From contig AP026162.1 of the NCBI GenBank assembly GCA_030295235.1, forward strand, positions 930,001-994,000: DNA of 64,000 nucleotides. The letters are read 5' to 3'. Shown in pieces: positions 12,473 through 23,483 of the stretch. Numbering within the stretch: position 1 is the stretch's first letter; each line of letters starts with the position of its first letter. Both the position numbers and the translations under genes were made by a program. Source of the DNA: Fistulifera solaris (lineage: Eukaryota > Bacillariophyta > Bacillariophyceae > Naviculales > Stauroneidaceae). The notes below the pieces were generated by a model that saw only the letters and a list, made by a program, of their open reading frames with translations, was not told where the DNA came from and did no database searches.

Positions 12473-13105
12473 TTAAAAGTTAGGGACGCCATTGATTTGA
12501 CGGATAAGATCCCTTACGAGGAGCCCTTCCATACGATGGCCATCGACATCTCCACACCAATCGCCGGTAGTCGCGGATAGAATATATAGTAATTGCCCAG
12601 AAATTGGGGACTGCATCATAACAACTTTTTGCTCCAGATCTACTTGAATGTTATATTGCCCTCGCACGGGACCCAAGTCCAGCAGTATGAAATCCCCAAA
12701 ATCATCTTCGTGTCCTCGCGTCAAAATGTAATCATCATTCACCGACTTTAAAGGTTCTAATGCGTTGTATATTTTGTTCATGAGCTTTTCAGACTCTCTG
12801 GCAAATATTTCCGGATCTTTTACGGCAGGTTGACGAATTCCCATCGCGTCCGAATCTGTGAGGCGCTGTTCTGTGTTATCATCTTTCGCATTTCCTACAC
12901 CGTGTCGTCTTCGTCTTACGGGGAGGGAGACTGACGCGGAAGAATGAAATGAATTACCCGCTGTCGGAGCTATAAGAGAAGAAGGCCACGGATTCCAGAT
13001 TGTTTTACATTGTGCTAACTTAGCCGAGGACGGGCGGCGTAAGCAAAGAATGACCCGAGTACTACTTTTCGCACAAGAAGCGAGCGATCCTCCACCGACG
13101 AACAT
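12473..13105 (-). CDS. Frataxin-like mitochondrial protein
   Basis: About 210 residues. The C-terminal 110 residues follow the frataxin pattern: an acidic first helix (ESEKLMNKIYNALEPL), a DDFGDFILLDLG strand, then GQYNIQVDLEQKVVMMQSPI with SG after it, then DWCGDVDGHRMEGLLVRDL, which aligns with the family's ...W...HDG..L..LL..EL segment. Frataxin delivers iron to or regulates the Fe-S cluster assembly complex in mitochondria. The N-terminus is rich in Arg and Ser and contains NSFHSSASVSLPVRRRR, typical of a cleaved mitochondrial presequence. The match is by pattern, not strict identity, so a divergent relative is possible. Confidence 0.65.
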   Translation of the reverse strand: MFVGGGSLASCAKSSTRVILCLRRPSSAKLAQCKTIWNPWPSSLIAPTAGNSFHSSASVSLPVRRRRHGVGNAKDDNTEQRLTDSDAMGIRQPAVKDPEIFARESEKLMNKIYNALEPLKSVNDDYILTRGHEDDFGDFILLDLGPVRGQYNIQVDLEQKVVMMQSPISGQLLYILSATTGDWCGDVDGHRMEGLLVRDLIRQINGVPNF

Positions 13106-14049
13106 CGCTCAGTAAATGCCTCTTCTTTCAATCTATTGACAGTCTAGGATACTTTTAATGAGCAAGGCGACTATGAAAGAGTTCGCTGTTTGTGGGGTTT
13201 TAATAATTTTCGAAGAGAATCGAATGATGTGTTGCAGGAGGAGTGTTTGTGATGCAATAAAAAAGGTACGGTCCGGAATCGTGAATGAAAATCAAGTAGG
13301 AGCAGTCACGAGTGTTTTGCCGATTGACAGACGGGCCACACGTAAGGACGTATAATACTTCGATCACACAACGTTCACATGCCCCTGCTTTCCAAACATC
13401 GCTAATACATGCCATGAAACAATATTCGACTTTGATCTATCATTGAAATATGAAAAAGTAGAACAGATACAACGCTTCCAGTGTCTACGCATATTTTACG
13501 TAGCCGCCGTAGGAAATTTATCTCTGTAGGGGTACCCGGATATTAAGTATTTTCGCTATCATCCAATTCTCATATTTACAGGTACAGTCACCGATGTCAA
13601 CGTTTTTTTTGTCCGAGGTATTCTCTTCGTATCAGGAAGCAATAAAAGCCATCGTTTCGAAAACAAAACGTTGATGGAACGAATGATGCAACGCTTCGAA
13701 TGTCAACGTGATTTCACGTAGCTCTCGTAGGGAAATTTATCGACAGAGGGGAAATCACACCATTGTTTGCGTCTCAATACCGCTACGATTGTGAGTAGAT
13801 ACTGTCTTATTAAGAAGTCTTTTGACGGTTTCTTATGATGTAATTGTAAACCATGTTAGGATGATTTGAAATTATTATTTAGCGTTATCGCATGATTTGA
13901 ACGTTGGCATGAATGTTGGCGTCAAATAAAAACAACCAAAGACTTTTGGTAAAGGTAGCTGGTACTTTCCATTCAAGAAGTCGTCTCAAAACCATAATTA
14001 ACAGAGTAACTGATTCATCACCTCCAAAAGAGAGGATTCTACGCGGCAA
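13106..14049. other. Intergenic region with a dispersed satellite-family copy
   Basis: No gene is supported. The section 13440-13775 is an inverted, diverged copy of the 429-bp unit found as an array at 58.4-61.3 kb. The remainder shows nothing clear. Confidence 0.5.
13440..13775 (-). repeat. Solo diverged copy of the 429-bp satellite unit
   Basis: Read on the minus strand, the marks appear in the array's order: CTACGAGAGCTACGTGAAATC, then CGAAGCGTTGCATCATTCG, then the inverted AACGTTTTGTTTT / AAAACGTTGACATCGGTGAC pair, then CCTACGGCGGCTACGT and ACACTGGAAGCGTTG. It is clearly older (more diverged) than the array units. Confidence 0.8.
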
Positions 14050-15585
14050 ATGAGCTCCCAGGAGTTTGGATCGACGCCAACGAGAAGTTCGTCCTCCGTG
14101 GCGAACCCTTTGAATGATGACGACGATTTCTTTGCAAGCAAGAAGAGTTTTCCAGCATTCGACGATGCAATTCGTACAGAGATGACCATGAACGAAAGCA
14201 GTGTCGACGACAACGAAAGGGGAGACAACGAGAGTTCCGTTTGCTCGGATGCGTCAACAAACATGCTCAACCTCTCCATTGACGCTCGAGCAGCCCTCGA
14301 TGAGCACTTGAGGCACGTCGCCAAGTTCGGTATCGACGATTCTCACTATGAGAGCGACCATAAACAAGATTGCTCCTTTGAGTCATATCAAAAAGACCCT
14401 CGCGATGCGCTTTGGCAAAGACTGGTGGACCCAAATTATTCAAACAATACAACAAAGGACGCGACGCACCTTCTGTCACATGATTTGACGAGACTCATTA
14501 GGAAGGCTTCCTTCGCGCAGTCAGCAGTAGACCAAAGCCAGGACATTGAAGCTGTGAATGATCAGAGCAGTGATTATTTCAATAGTAGCCGCGTGTATCT
14601 GCTGAAAACTCCGGAACGCAATCGGTCACAACGAGCAAGCGCCGTAACCTGTCGTAACGACGAAGCCTACGTGGACGAGTCTTTCATCACGTCAGAGTCA
14701 CCAGCATGCCTTTCGCGAAACCTTTCCAACAACCGACTCTTTGATTCCGAGACTGCAAAGATAGATGCCTCTCCGAGAGTTGGTATGCCACGCAATGACC
14801 ACAGCTTTTTGTTTTCGGCAGTCGATTTTTCTCAAATCAACGACGACGGTAGCGATGACATTGCTGAATGTACTAGTCCAGTAACATCATTCGCTTCTCG
14901 TGTCCGGGAAGGCCATATCAAACCTGAAGAAAGTGGAAGGCAACCAGCGAAAAACTGTCTTCAACCCAATCAAACTGTTAGCTATTCTCCGTCATGGCTG
15001 TCATCGAACCAGACCCCGTCTACATCGCAACGGAAAGAAATACATTCTCTCGATCCGAATAATCAATCACTTGGAGTGTTCAAAAGGCGGAGCCCACCAA
15101 CCACACCCCAGTTTTTTAGAAGAGAAGATGTCTCGGATTTTGCTGAGAATTTGACGCTATCTCCTATTGGATCACATAGTCGACAAAATACACCTTCTTT
15201 CAAACTACCGCATTCTCCTGCACAGCCGTGTCAAAAGCATTCTCGATCTCCCGCTTCGCCACATGATGACCATATCAGTTGTCTAGCTGCGTACTGTTCT
15301 GCATCAAAGTGTGCTCCTAGCGATGACCGTTCCACACCACACAATTCGCCGCCGGTGAAACAAAGACATAGAAACGGTTTGCCGGGGTTGAACTATGGAC
15401 AGGATAGCCCCGAAAGTTTGTCCTCTGCTTTTTTGCTACGAGATCGACGACGCTTCCGGACAGTCGTCCCAACTCGCGTATTCTTTACTGACGCGGACGA
15501 TATTCCGGAACACCACGATAGTTTCGCGGTGCCGCTGAAGGGCGACGCGCTGCATTCCGACCCAAATACAGCGCAAGACGTGTAA
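14050..15585 (+). CDS. Intrinsically disordered SP/TP-rich protein (unknown)
   Basis: 511 residues in one unbroken frame; family not recognised. The composition is Ser, Asp, Asn and Pro rich with almost no hydrophobic core. There are many Ser-Pro and Thr-Pro sites (SPRVG, LSPIGS, SPPTTPQFF, STPHNSPPVKQRHR), several near basic residues as in proline-directed (CDK/MAPK) kinase substrates. A short more ordered segment (AALDEHLRHVAKFGIDD) lies near residue 80. No signal peptide, membrane span or zinc motif is seen. A cell-cycle or signalling scaffold is a plausible guess only. Confidence 0.75.
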   Translation: MSSQEFGSTPTRSSSSVANPLNDDDDFFASKKSFPAFDDAIRTEMTMNESSVDDNERGDNESSVCSDASTNMLNLSIDARAALDEHLRHVAKFGIDDSHYESDHKQDCSFESYQKDPRDALWQRLVDPNYSNNTTKDATHLLSHDLTRLIRKASFAQSAVDQSQDIEAVNDQSSDYFNSSRVYLLKTPERNRSQRASAVTCRNDEAYVDESFITSESPACLSRNLSNNRLFDSETAKIDASPRVGMPRNDHSFLFSAVDFSQINDDGSDDIAECTSPVTSFASRVREGHIKPEESGRQPAKNCLQPNQTVSYSPSWLSSNQTPSTSQRKEIHSLDPNNQSLGVFKRRSPPTTPQFFRREDVSDFAENLTLSPIGSHSRQNTPSFKLPHSPAQPCQKHSRSPASPHDDHISCLAAYCSASKCAPSDDRSTPHNSPPVKQRHRNGLPGLNYGQDSPESLSSAFLLRDRRRFRTVVPTRVFFTDADDIPEHHDSFAVPLKGDALHSDPNTAQDV

Positions 15586-15684
15586 CTAATGCTTGGAATG
15601 TAAAAAGTATTTTCTTATGAATGTAGTGGCTGAACATAATACGGAGTACTTCGCACCTTAGAAATTCCCTTTCTCCTCTCAATC

Positions 15685-16467
15685 TCACAAGTCTAAATTA
15701 TTTGTTCGAAATGTTCCCCGTGAAGTAGACTTTACGAAATCTGTTGCCATTGTTTGGACTTGCATGAGACCATCCTTCAATTTATCCATTGCCCTGAGTT
15801 TGGTGCGATAATTGGGGTCCATCTGAATGATATCCTGATAATTGCGGCCGGCACTACATCCAGCATCAGTAGCTCTCAACAAAACCAACTCCTCCGTGGC
15901 TTGATTTTTGCTATTCGCAATCCAACGCGTCGTGTCTGGATGTATAACAAACGCATCTCCTGCTTTGACTTCGGGTGTGTGAGAAACCCCATACTGCGAG
16001 AAGCACCCTGTCCCAGAGAGCACGTAGTAGAATTCGACACCAAGAGACCTTGTCGGAGGAATTTCACGTCCCGGATGTAATGATATGACTGAAACATTCA
16101 GTGACGATGTTTGGGCGTTCTCCGGACTAAGAATAAGACGAATGGACCCGTTCTCAGTTTCCGTCAGGACCTGCCCCGAAGTGCAGAGTTTAGCAGCTTC
16201 GTACCAGTTCGTTTCACGTTCCTCGTCTCTCCAGATAGAATACCAAGTGTATCTCAGTCGCTCGTGGATTCGAAGCTGCGTGACAGCAGCGTTGTACAGA
16301 AGAGACAATCCTATACCTAACACAGCCCCGGAAAGAAACACACGGTCCGCCCTATCCATCATACCCGAACCGGTTTCTGAGAAACCACTATAGGACGTTT
16401 TCTTTTGATCTTTGCTTGTCGTCGCAGAGAGGGCAATGGCTAACGCCGATAACACAAGGCTCCACAT
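15685..16467 (-). CDS. Membrane-anchored cupin-domain protein
   Basis: 260 residues. A hydrophobic start (MWSLVLSALAIALSATTS) looks like a signal peptide or anchor, and a second hydrophobic stretch (VFLSGAVLGIGLSLLYNAAV) follows near residue 45. The C-terminal half is a single cupin fold: the first motif region is HPGREIPPTRSLGVEFYYVL with SGTG after it, the second is VKAGDAFVIHPDTTRWIANS. The usual HxH of metal-binding cupins is not clear, so catalytic activity is uncertain. The substrate is unknown. It converges with the disordered-protein gene across a ~100-bp gap. Confidence 0.7.
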   Translation of the reverse strand: MWSLVLSALAIALSATTSKDQKKTSYSGFSETGSGMMDRADRVFLSGAVLGIGLSLLYNAAVTQLRIHERLRYTWYSIWRDEERETNWYEAAKLCTSGQVLTETENGSIRLILSPENAQTSSLNVSVISLHPGREIPPTRSLGVEFYYVLSGTGCFSQYGVSHTPEVKAGDAFVIHPDTTRWIANSKNQATEELVLLRATDAGCSAGRNYQDIIQMDPNYRTKLRAMDKLKDGLMQVQTMATDFVKSTSRGTFRTNNLDL

Positions 16468-17131
16468 TCTTATTTCTCTTGGATGGTTGAGATTTCGTGA
16501 TGATGATGATTGTAGTTGCTGCTATTCGTAGAGCATTCGAAGATTGACACAACGAAGGCACATCAACATGGTGGTCGTGTGTCAACTGTCAAAACATCAT
16601 GCTCATGCGGGCGATATTTTTGATAGTTCTCCAGAATTCTATCCGCCCACTTTCAACATCGCAGCGGCAATCGTAAAAAAAAGTAATCTTCACTTAGGTC
16701 TATAGTAAAAATTACTATGGTTCCAAAGTGTTGTCCGTTTTCGCCAAGATTGGTTTTAGTCATGAGACGGGTTTGGAAACGGTGGCGATGCAACAACGAC
16801 AACGTGCGACAATGACAAAGCGGAGCAACAAATAGCATACATTCTATACGACGTTGTCTCTTCAACACTTCTGGCTGTAAATGATGCACTGGTGCGACAA
16901 CCCATAACAGCGGCGCCCTTGTGCCACTTCAGGATCTAGATTCCTCCGCCAAGTATCAGCGACTAGCTCTATAACAACCGGATAAATTCTGACGTTAGTA
17001 CAGCCACGTTCTAGCCGTAACTCAGTCCACAACTGGTATCAATTACCGGTACACGAGCACGAAACAAGTACCACCCGATCGGATTTCTCATCACAGCCCA
17101 TGTATGTATTACCCGGAGTAATTTTTTGAGC
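16468..17131. other. Intergenic region, no gene seen
   Basis: Between the 5' end of the cupin gene and the 3' end of the PPR-methyltransferase gene. Apart from a 'ttttagtcatgagac' mark near 16755, related to the dispersed palindrome family, I see nothing. Confidence 0.4.
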
Positions 17132-19317
17132 CTAACGCATTCTCCGAAGTACCAGCACAAGCCTGCTTTTTCGTTCTGCATGACTACCGCCACCGCTGCG
17201 CCATAAGCGATCAAAATAGCTGGCTCCTCCTTCGGATGTAGGATCATAGGGAACATGCCCTATTTGCTCATTGGGTTGACCTTCAAAAAGCTCTACCGTC
17301 TCTGTCCCCGAACTGAAAGAATCAATTTTGTGAAAACCGCCTTTACTCAGTGCAATACTAGATTCTGACTTGAGGCGTACGCCTTCCTTTCCTAACACTA
17401 ATATTGCTCGTAGTGCTGTCGTCGATAACAACCGTGCGTACCAACGATTATCGGTCACGATAACAATTCTTCCACTTGCCTTTAGACGTTTCGCCATCGA
17501 TATCATGGTAGCGGAGTTCAGCATGTGTGCTGGTTCAGCTCCACCGTCGACTACAGCGCCAAGTTCGCTCTGGTTCTCACCGAATGTTTGGGTCGGTGGT
17601 TCAGGATGATTGGCGAAAAAAGTGGAGATTGATCCTTCTTGTGGAAGGCGTAAGTCCAGAAAGCTTCCAGCATCTGATCCTACTACGCAAAGTCTCTTAC
17701 TGGAAGACGAATCTAAACCCAGCATCCCCTTCGCAAAGATTTGAGCAACACGATCAGCTCGCAGCTCGACAGCGATATGATTTCGGTCTTGATGCATGCG
17801 GGTCTGTCTTACAATCCAATCACCAAATCCAGCCCCTATCTCAACGTCGATCGGTAGGTTCGGGTTGTCAAAGATTTGACTCAAAATCAACGTGCCTTGA
17901 GAACTGACTGCACTAGCCGTATTTTTGCCATCAGTAAGGATAGGCTTTGTGTGTGATGGATGTCTATTTTGAGGAGTCGATTGCATCACTTCCGCCAATC
18001 CGAAAGAATACCAGATAGGAGACGAAACGTCAGATACAACACTTTTACCGGAGGTTTTAAGCATATCTGTTGTTCCTCCTCCACCGAAGTAAAACAATCG
18101 CTTCAAAAGTCCACAACGAACTTGCTCCAATAGATCACCCTTGTCTTTCAGTTTTCGAAGCCTAACCAATTCTTTAGCCTCGTTCTCAATCTCAGAAAGT
18201 CTATGATTGCGATAAGTATTGTTGGAAGATTTTCGTTGAAAAGCGCCTTCGTCTGATACCTTCTTCCAAGCGCGTTTCCCTCCGACAGCCTGCTGCTTTT
18301 TCAGTTGTCGTTTGGAAACAGGAGATTCCGATTCAGCACCATTCATTTCTTCCACGAGCAACGAACGTGAAAGCTTGCAAGCGCTAAACACCCGTTGACA
18401 TGCGGTCCACATATTATCAAAGTCCCCGAATAATGCATACGCTCTCGCCAGGGCGATATTTACGACAGCAAGGCTTTCTAACGATGCCTGATCTCCGCCA
18501 CTGATGCTTGCTTTTCCTTTGATCACAATTTCATACGCACTTTGAAGTTGCTTGATGCGTTCCAGGGCATCTTCGGTCCGAAGAGCTTGACAAAGAATCA
18601 CGGCAGAGTATTCATAAGAAGAAACATCAAGATGATCGGCACCAACATTCTTGCAAAGAGTTCCCATGCGTCTTCACTCGAAACGACACCCCCACATAAT
18701 TCGTCACTCTTTCCCAAAACAGACGTCGAAGCAGTCCACAAACACCCCCTTAATAATGTATTCAGCGTCCGAACGTTAGGTTTCTCCTTCTCCGACTTGC
18801 TCATTTTCCTAAACAATTGCATTGCCTGTAGAATCCGACCCGAATGAGCGTATGCTTTCATCAGTGCGGTGTTCGTTTCCACGTTACAATCGTCCCCTAA
18901 AGCACCAACAACCTTTTCTGCTTCTTCTACATTACCGCATCGCGCACAGCAGTCTATTAGGATACAAGCATGGTGAGTATCTCGGATGAAATCGTTCTTG
19001 TGACTTCGATACAAGTGTAAGGCTTCATCCAGTCGTTTACGGCGTGAGCAATCCTGCAACTGTTTTGTCAGCTCGATTGCTTCAGCGGAAAGAGGTTTCC
19101 TATTGTGAAATCTTTGTCGCTTTGGATTCGAATTTGTCTTATCATGATTGCGGTCGTCCGAACGTCGCTTTCGAGACTCTGATCGAGGTGGGCGTTCTTT
19201 GACGGAAATCTTTTCCGGCTTCCGCGCTTTTGCCTGGTCATCCTCCTCCTTACTAATTAGAGAGGATGATTTCGTTTTCTTAGCCAAGGCTGATTTGAAC
19301 AATTCTCCAAACACCAT
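17132..19317 (-). CDS. PPR - tRNA (guanine-N7) methyltransferase chimera
   Basis: About 728 residues. The basic N-terminus (SESRKRRSDDRNHDK, NPKRQRF) is followed by pentatricopeptide repeats (DEALHLYRSHKNDF, then HACILIDCCARCGNVEEAEK, TALMKAYAHSGRILQAMQLF, NTLLRGCLWTA). A helical, Lys-rich linker follows. The C-terminus is a TrmB-type SAM domain: DVEIGAGFGDWIVRQTRMH, AVELRADRVAQIFAKGMLGL, then a substrate segment FFANHPEPPTQTF in place of the usual PDPW, then ASGRIVIVTDNRWYARLL. TrmB enzymes make m7G46 in tRNA; the PPR part suggests a chosen RNA target. A single A missing near 18664 splits the gene (ELFA|KNVGADHLD). I recall this PPR-TGM architecture from diatoms but cannot verify it here. 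Confidence 0.8.
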
Positions 19318-20038
19318 TCTTTCTTATCTTGTTCGTAGATGGCAAAATGGCTGCATTTTTTGTGTTGTCGTGCCGCGATGTCGGCTGGCGGGTGAAAAAT
19401 CAAGAGCGAAGCGACCGACGACCAGACATCAATCCATTGTACTATCGACTGAAGTGTTGGTTTACGAGATCACGAACCACGACTGAGTGTCAGTCATGAA
19501 GCAATAAAAATCCGAGCTAGACTGTTGACCTTACCTAACTTCCCTTCGCTTTGCAAGCAATCAGCAATTTATTAATGCTTGTTATCACTATCCACTTATT
19601 ATTATAGTACATACAGACATTCCTGACGCTCGTGGTATTGTAAATTTACTATATTTTTTTTAGCAGAATCGCTACGACTCCATTTCAGTCATGAGCCATG
19701 AACAATTTTCTTCTCATTCGAACTGCTAGTCTAATAGGTCTAACTATCCATCGATTTTCCCGCAATATAGGAAAGCTATTTCCTTTATCGTTATTGTCTT
19801 TAATACCAGGAGCGATGTAGTATTCTTTTATACAAAGTAGCATAGGTAATGTAGGTCATTTTTCTTCCTGCGATGGTTGATCGATAATCTAGCAGTAAGT
19901 AAGTTTTATCTTTCAAAAAGACATGGGTATACGTTTGAACCAAAAACTTATTGCTTAAGGAATTAATCTATATTGCTTTATGCGAATAGTAATCCTGTTC
20001 AGGCACCAACAAACGATACCAGGTAACCCCTTAACATG
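19318..20038. other. Intergenic region with a palindromic mark
   Basis: It contains GACTGAGTGTCAGTCATGAA (19480-19500) and a partial second copy, TTTCAGTCATGAG, near 19685. No gene is seen. Confidence 0.5.
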
Positions 20039-21122
20039 TTACGCGTTTCTCTCCATTGATTCCGTGAAATCATCGAAAACCGATGATTGTCGATAGGTGA
20101 TCTCTCTAGCTTCTGCGATGATTCTTTGCACGAGATCTTCTACTAGAGGAATATCGTGAATCATACCATGCGATTGCCCAATAAACTGCACTCCTTCGTC
20201 CAACTTCCCGTCTACGGTTGCTGCCATGAGTGCTTCTGTAGCAGCTCCAAACTGCGCAACCATAAACATCTTGTCCCACTGAGCAATGAGGCCAGGGAGA
20301 ACTTTCCATAGCGGCAATTTCATCTTATCAGCAGCCTGGAACGCTCGATATATTGTTGTTCCTATGAATGGTTTGGACTTCATAAGTTTTTCGGATCTTG
20401 GTGTTTTCAGAACGCGAGCTGGTATGCCGTCAAAATTGCTTCCATAAATTGTATTTGATTCGTTCGATTTTACGATGGCTTCCTTGACCGCATGCGCCAA
20501 AGGGCTCTCTTGTGTTGTTGCAAATCGCGACCCCATCGCTACCGCATCCGCCCCCAACGCTAGCGCTCCGGCCAAACCTCTTCCATTCGCAAATCCCCCT
20601 GCCGCAACAATCGGTATTTCAGGAAAATGCTCCGCTATAGCGGGGATTAGTACCAGCGAGGTCACGTCCCCTCCATGTGCCGCTGCTTCGTGTCCGGTCA
20701 CCATGACGGCGTCCGCTCCTGCTTCAATAGCGGCTGCGGCATGTTTTTTTGTTTGTGACTGTCGACAGTATTTTTCCTCCATAACTGTGTGCAGCATTTG
20801 CTATCCAATCTGCTTTACCAAGACTGATATTGATGATGGGGACTTGCTCGTCGAGAGCAACTTGTGCATTCTCCTTGGCTCCGGGCATGAGCAATGTAGC
20901 CCCGATTCCGAAGGGTTTATCCGTCGCTGTTCGAATGCGTCGTATAGCTTCTCGTGTTTCGGATGCCGTCAGAGGACCCGTCGCCAAAATTCCGACCCCT
21001 CCTGCATTCGAGACAGCAGCCACCAGCTCCGGCGTTGATATCCAGCTCATACCGGGTAAGACCAGAGGATAGCGGCATCCAAAAAGCCGGGTGATTCTTG
21101 TACGAACAGCAGGTTGTGACAT
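20039..21122 (-). CDS. Nitronate monooxygenase (2-nitropropane dioxygenase family)
   Basis: FMN-dependent TIM-barrel enzyme of about 361 residues that oxidises nitronates to carbonyl compounds and nitrite. Seen: the N-terminal P-loop-like GMSWISTPELVAAVSNAGGV, ILATGPLTASETREAIRRIR, NISLGKADWI, the family's catalytic/FMN segment VMVTGHEAAAHGGDVTSLVL, and the phosphate-binding AAGGFANGRGLAGALALGAD then VAMGSRFATTQESPLAHAVK. One frame break lies in an A7 run (minus strand) near 20746; with six A the frame continues as TVTNKKHAAAAIEAGADAV. Its start is 483 bp from the divergent ATAD3 start. Confidence 0.9.
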
Positions 21123-21605
21123 TTTATGACTAAACGGCCTTTTCGGTTAGCGTATTTTGTGAATTGTGATTTGCTAGTGGATGATTCAATTCGATATTAT
21201 TGAAATGACTGACATGTAGTTTGACATCGAAAACATGACGGCCAATATTTTTCGTTTTGTTCTTTTTGCGTTATTCTTCTCTTTCATTCGACAGCCAAAA
21301 GATACTATAGCATTCTGCAGACGGTACGACATCTTCGTTATACATGATGACTGATAGTATCCGACCTCCAACCGTAATGTTCGCTTTCGCTTGGAGTGTG
21401 GCGCGCCATAACCACGAAAGGCGTCCGCCGATGGCTAAAATTATCGAAGCAGCTGCACTTTTCGTTTCCTCGTCGTCTTTCGTGTGGTTTCTTCCCTCCG
21501 AAAACTCCAAACAAAGGTGCTGACGTCGTAAAAGCCATCTGTTTCGCCTCTTCAGACCCACATTTGCTTGGATCTCAACCGCTTTACAACTAGAATAGAA
21601 ATATC
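21123..21605. other. Shared upstream region of NMO and ATAD3 genes
   Basis: 483-bp head-to-head spacer. No gene and no motif I can defend. Confidence 0.4.
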
Positions 21606-23473
21606 ATGTTCGGAGGAGGAGGACGAAAGCGCCGCGATGAGCCGCAATCGCTTTCTCAAGCGATGCAACCCGAAAATCCGCCGACCGGCGGTCGCAGCAA
21701 TGTCACAGGATTCGATCCCGAAGGATTGGAACGCGCCGCAAAGGCCGCACGCGACCTCGACAACAGTCGAAACGCCCAAGCGGCGATTGAATTGATCAAA
21801 ACGCAAGAAACGACCAAACAGCATGAAGCCGCCGCGAAACGCGCCGAAATGGACGCGTATGCCCAACAGATGCGCGCACAGAACATTGAAAAGGAAGCCG
21901 ATGAAGCACGCAAGACGCTTGATGCGCAGACACAACATGATAAGCACCGTATGGAATATCAAGATCAGCTGGAGCGGAAGAGACAGGTGGACATGCTCAA
22001 TGCGCAAAAATACATGCAAGAGTAAGTTATTATCGATTTTGGTCGAAAATTATCATGCTGAAAACATGGTCTCATTTTTCGGATTGATCTGGTCTTCTTC
22101 AGGGAGCAGCTGAAGAAACAGGAAGAAATTGCGGCTCGACAAGAAGAGATGCGTCGCAAGACGGCGGAATACGAGGCGGAGTTGCGCACAAAGACCGAAA
22201 TTGCCAAAGCACGAGCCGAAACTGAAGGAAGAATTGCTCAAGAGCGTCAAAATCATGATCTAATTTTTAGAAAAAGTCCGATTGGAAGCAAAAGAACACC
22301 GAGACACGGTCATACAGGCTATTACGGATGGTGGAAAAATCTTAGGAGAGGGCCTATCATCGTACCTTGAAGACACGGAAAAATTACGCAATACTACCTT
22401 GACAATCACTGGAATTGCTGTTGGTGTTTATACTGCTCGTACCAGCATCGGGGTTGCAGGACGGTTTGTGGAAGCTCGCTTGGGTAAGCCTAGCTTGGTT
22501 CGTGAGACATCTCGACTATCTGCGGGGCAATTTTTGCGTCAGCCGTTGGCATCGACGCAACGTCTTTTTGGGATGGGTCGAAAGGATAACGATGCTTTGA
22601 AGGGAATTGTGTTGGAGAATAGCTTGGATACGCAACTTCGAAAGATTGCAGTGTCAACGGCAAACACGAAAAGAATCGTGCTCCGTTCCGCCATTTACTA
22701 CTTCACGGTAAGTAACATCTCAGTCTGTCCCTGCAACAGTAAATTGTTTACTCAACTTTTTGTTGATCAGGTCCTCCGGGAACTGGAAAGACAATGTTCG
22801 CGCGCAGCTTAGCTGAGTCTTCTGGTTTAGATTATGCCATCTTGACGGGAGGTGATATTGCTCCTTTGGGTCGTGATGCTGTTACCGAGTTGCACAAGTT
22901 GTTTGATTGGGCGAAAACGAGTCGCAAAGGCCTCCTTGTGTTTGTTGACGAAGCGGATGCCTTTTTGCAGTCACGTGAGACAGCCCGCATATCAGAAGAC
23001 CAAAGGAATGCATTGAATGCTTTTCTGTTTCGTACAGGAACAGAGAGTGATCAGTTCATGGTAGTTTATGCTAGTAACCAGCCCTCTCAGTTCGATGAAG
23101 CCGTCATGGACCGAGTGGATGAAATGGTAGAATTCAGACTCCCCGGTGAAGATGAGCGCCGCGCAATGATTGCACTGTATATTGAGAAGTATTTGTTGAA
23201 CCCACCGGGACGTTTGACAAAGAAGGTGACCACCGAAAATATTGCCGACGCCGAAATCGAAAGAGTTGTCAAGGAAACCGAGGGGTTTTCTGGACGAGCT
23301 ATCTCGAAACTAGCTATTGCATGGCAAGCAGCTGCCTACGGAACAGAGGGCGCAGTACTGGATCGCGACACTTTCTTCAGTACCGTTGAACACCACAAAA
23401 GAGTATGCTAACAAAGGAGGAATGGTTGAAGCACGCCGCAGAACGGGCTCAACTGCTCACGGCAGATCGTTAA
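21606..23473 (+). CDS. ATAD3-like mitochondrial AAA+ ATPase
   Basis: About 574 residues, similar in length to animal and plant ATAD3. N-terminal Gly-rich start, GFDPEGLERAAKAARDLD, then a long charged coiled coil (about residues 60-200). EAKEHRDTVIQAI precedes a hydrophobic segment (TLTITGIAVGVYTARTSIGV) and VAGRFVEARLGKPSLVRETS, both family hallmarks. Walker A is GPPGTGKTMFARS; Walker B is GLLVFVDEADAF. Two introns are visible: 22022-22102 (81 bp) and 22708-22771 (64 bp), the second right before Walker A. Frame breaks lie near 22266 (T5, fits T4), at the second donor (one G short) and near 23407; crossing the last gives the C-terminus LTKEEWLKHAAERAQLLTAD. ATAD3 acts at inner-membrane contact sites and in nucleoid organisation. 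Confidence 0.9.
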
Positions 23474-23483
23474 GATAATTGAA

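Noticed and set aside
21552-22256. Several minus-strand frames opposite ATAD3 exon 1
   Set aside because: Shadow frames of a charged coiled-coil coding exon.
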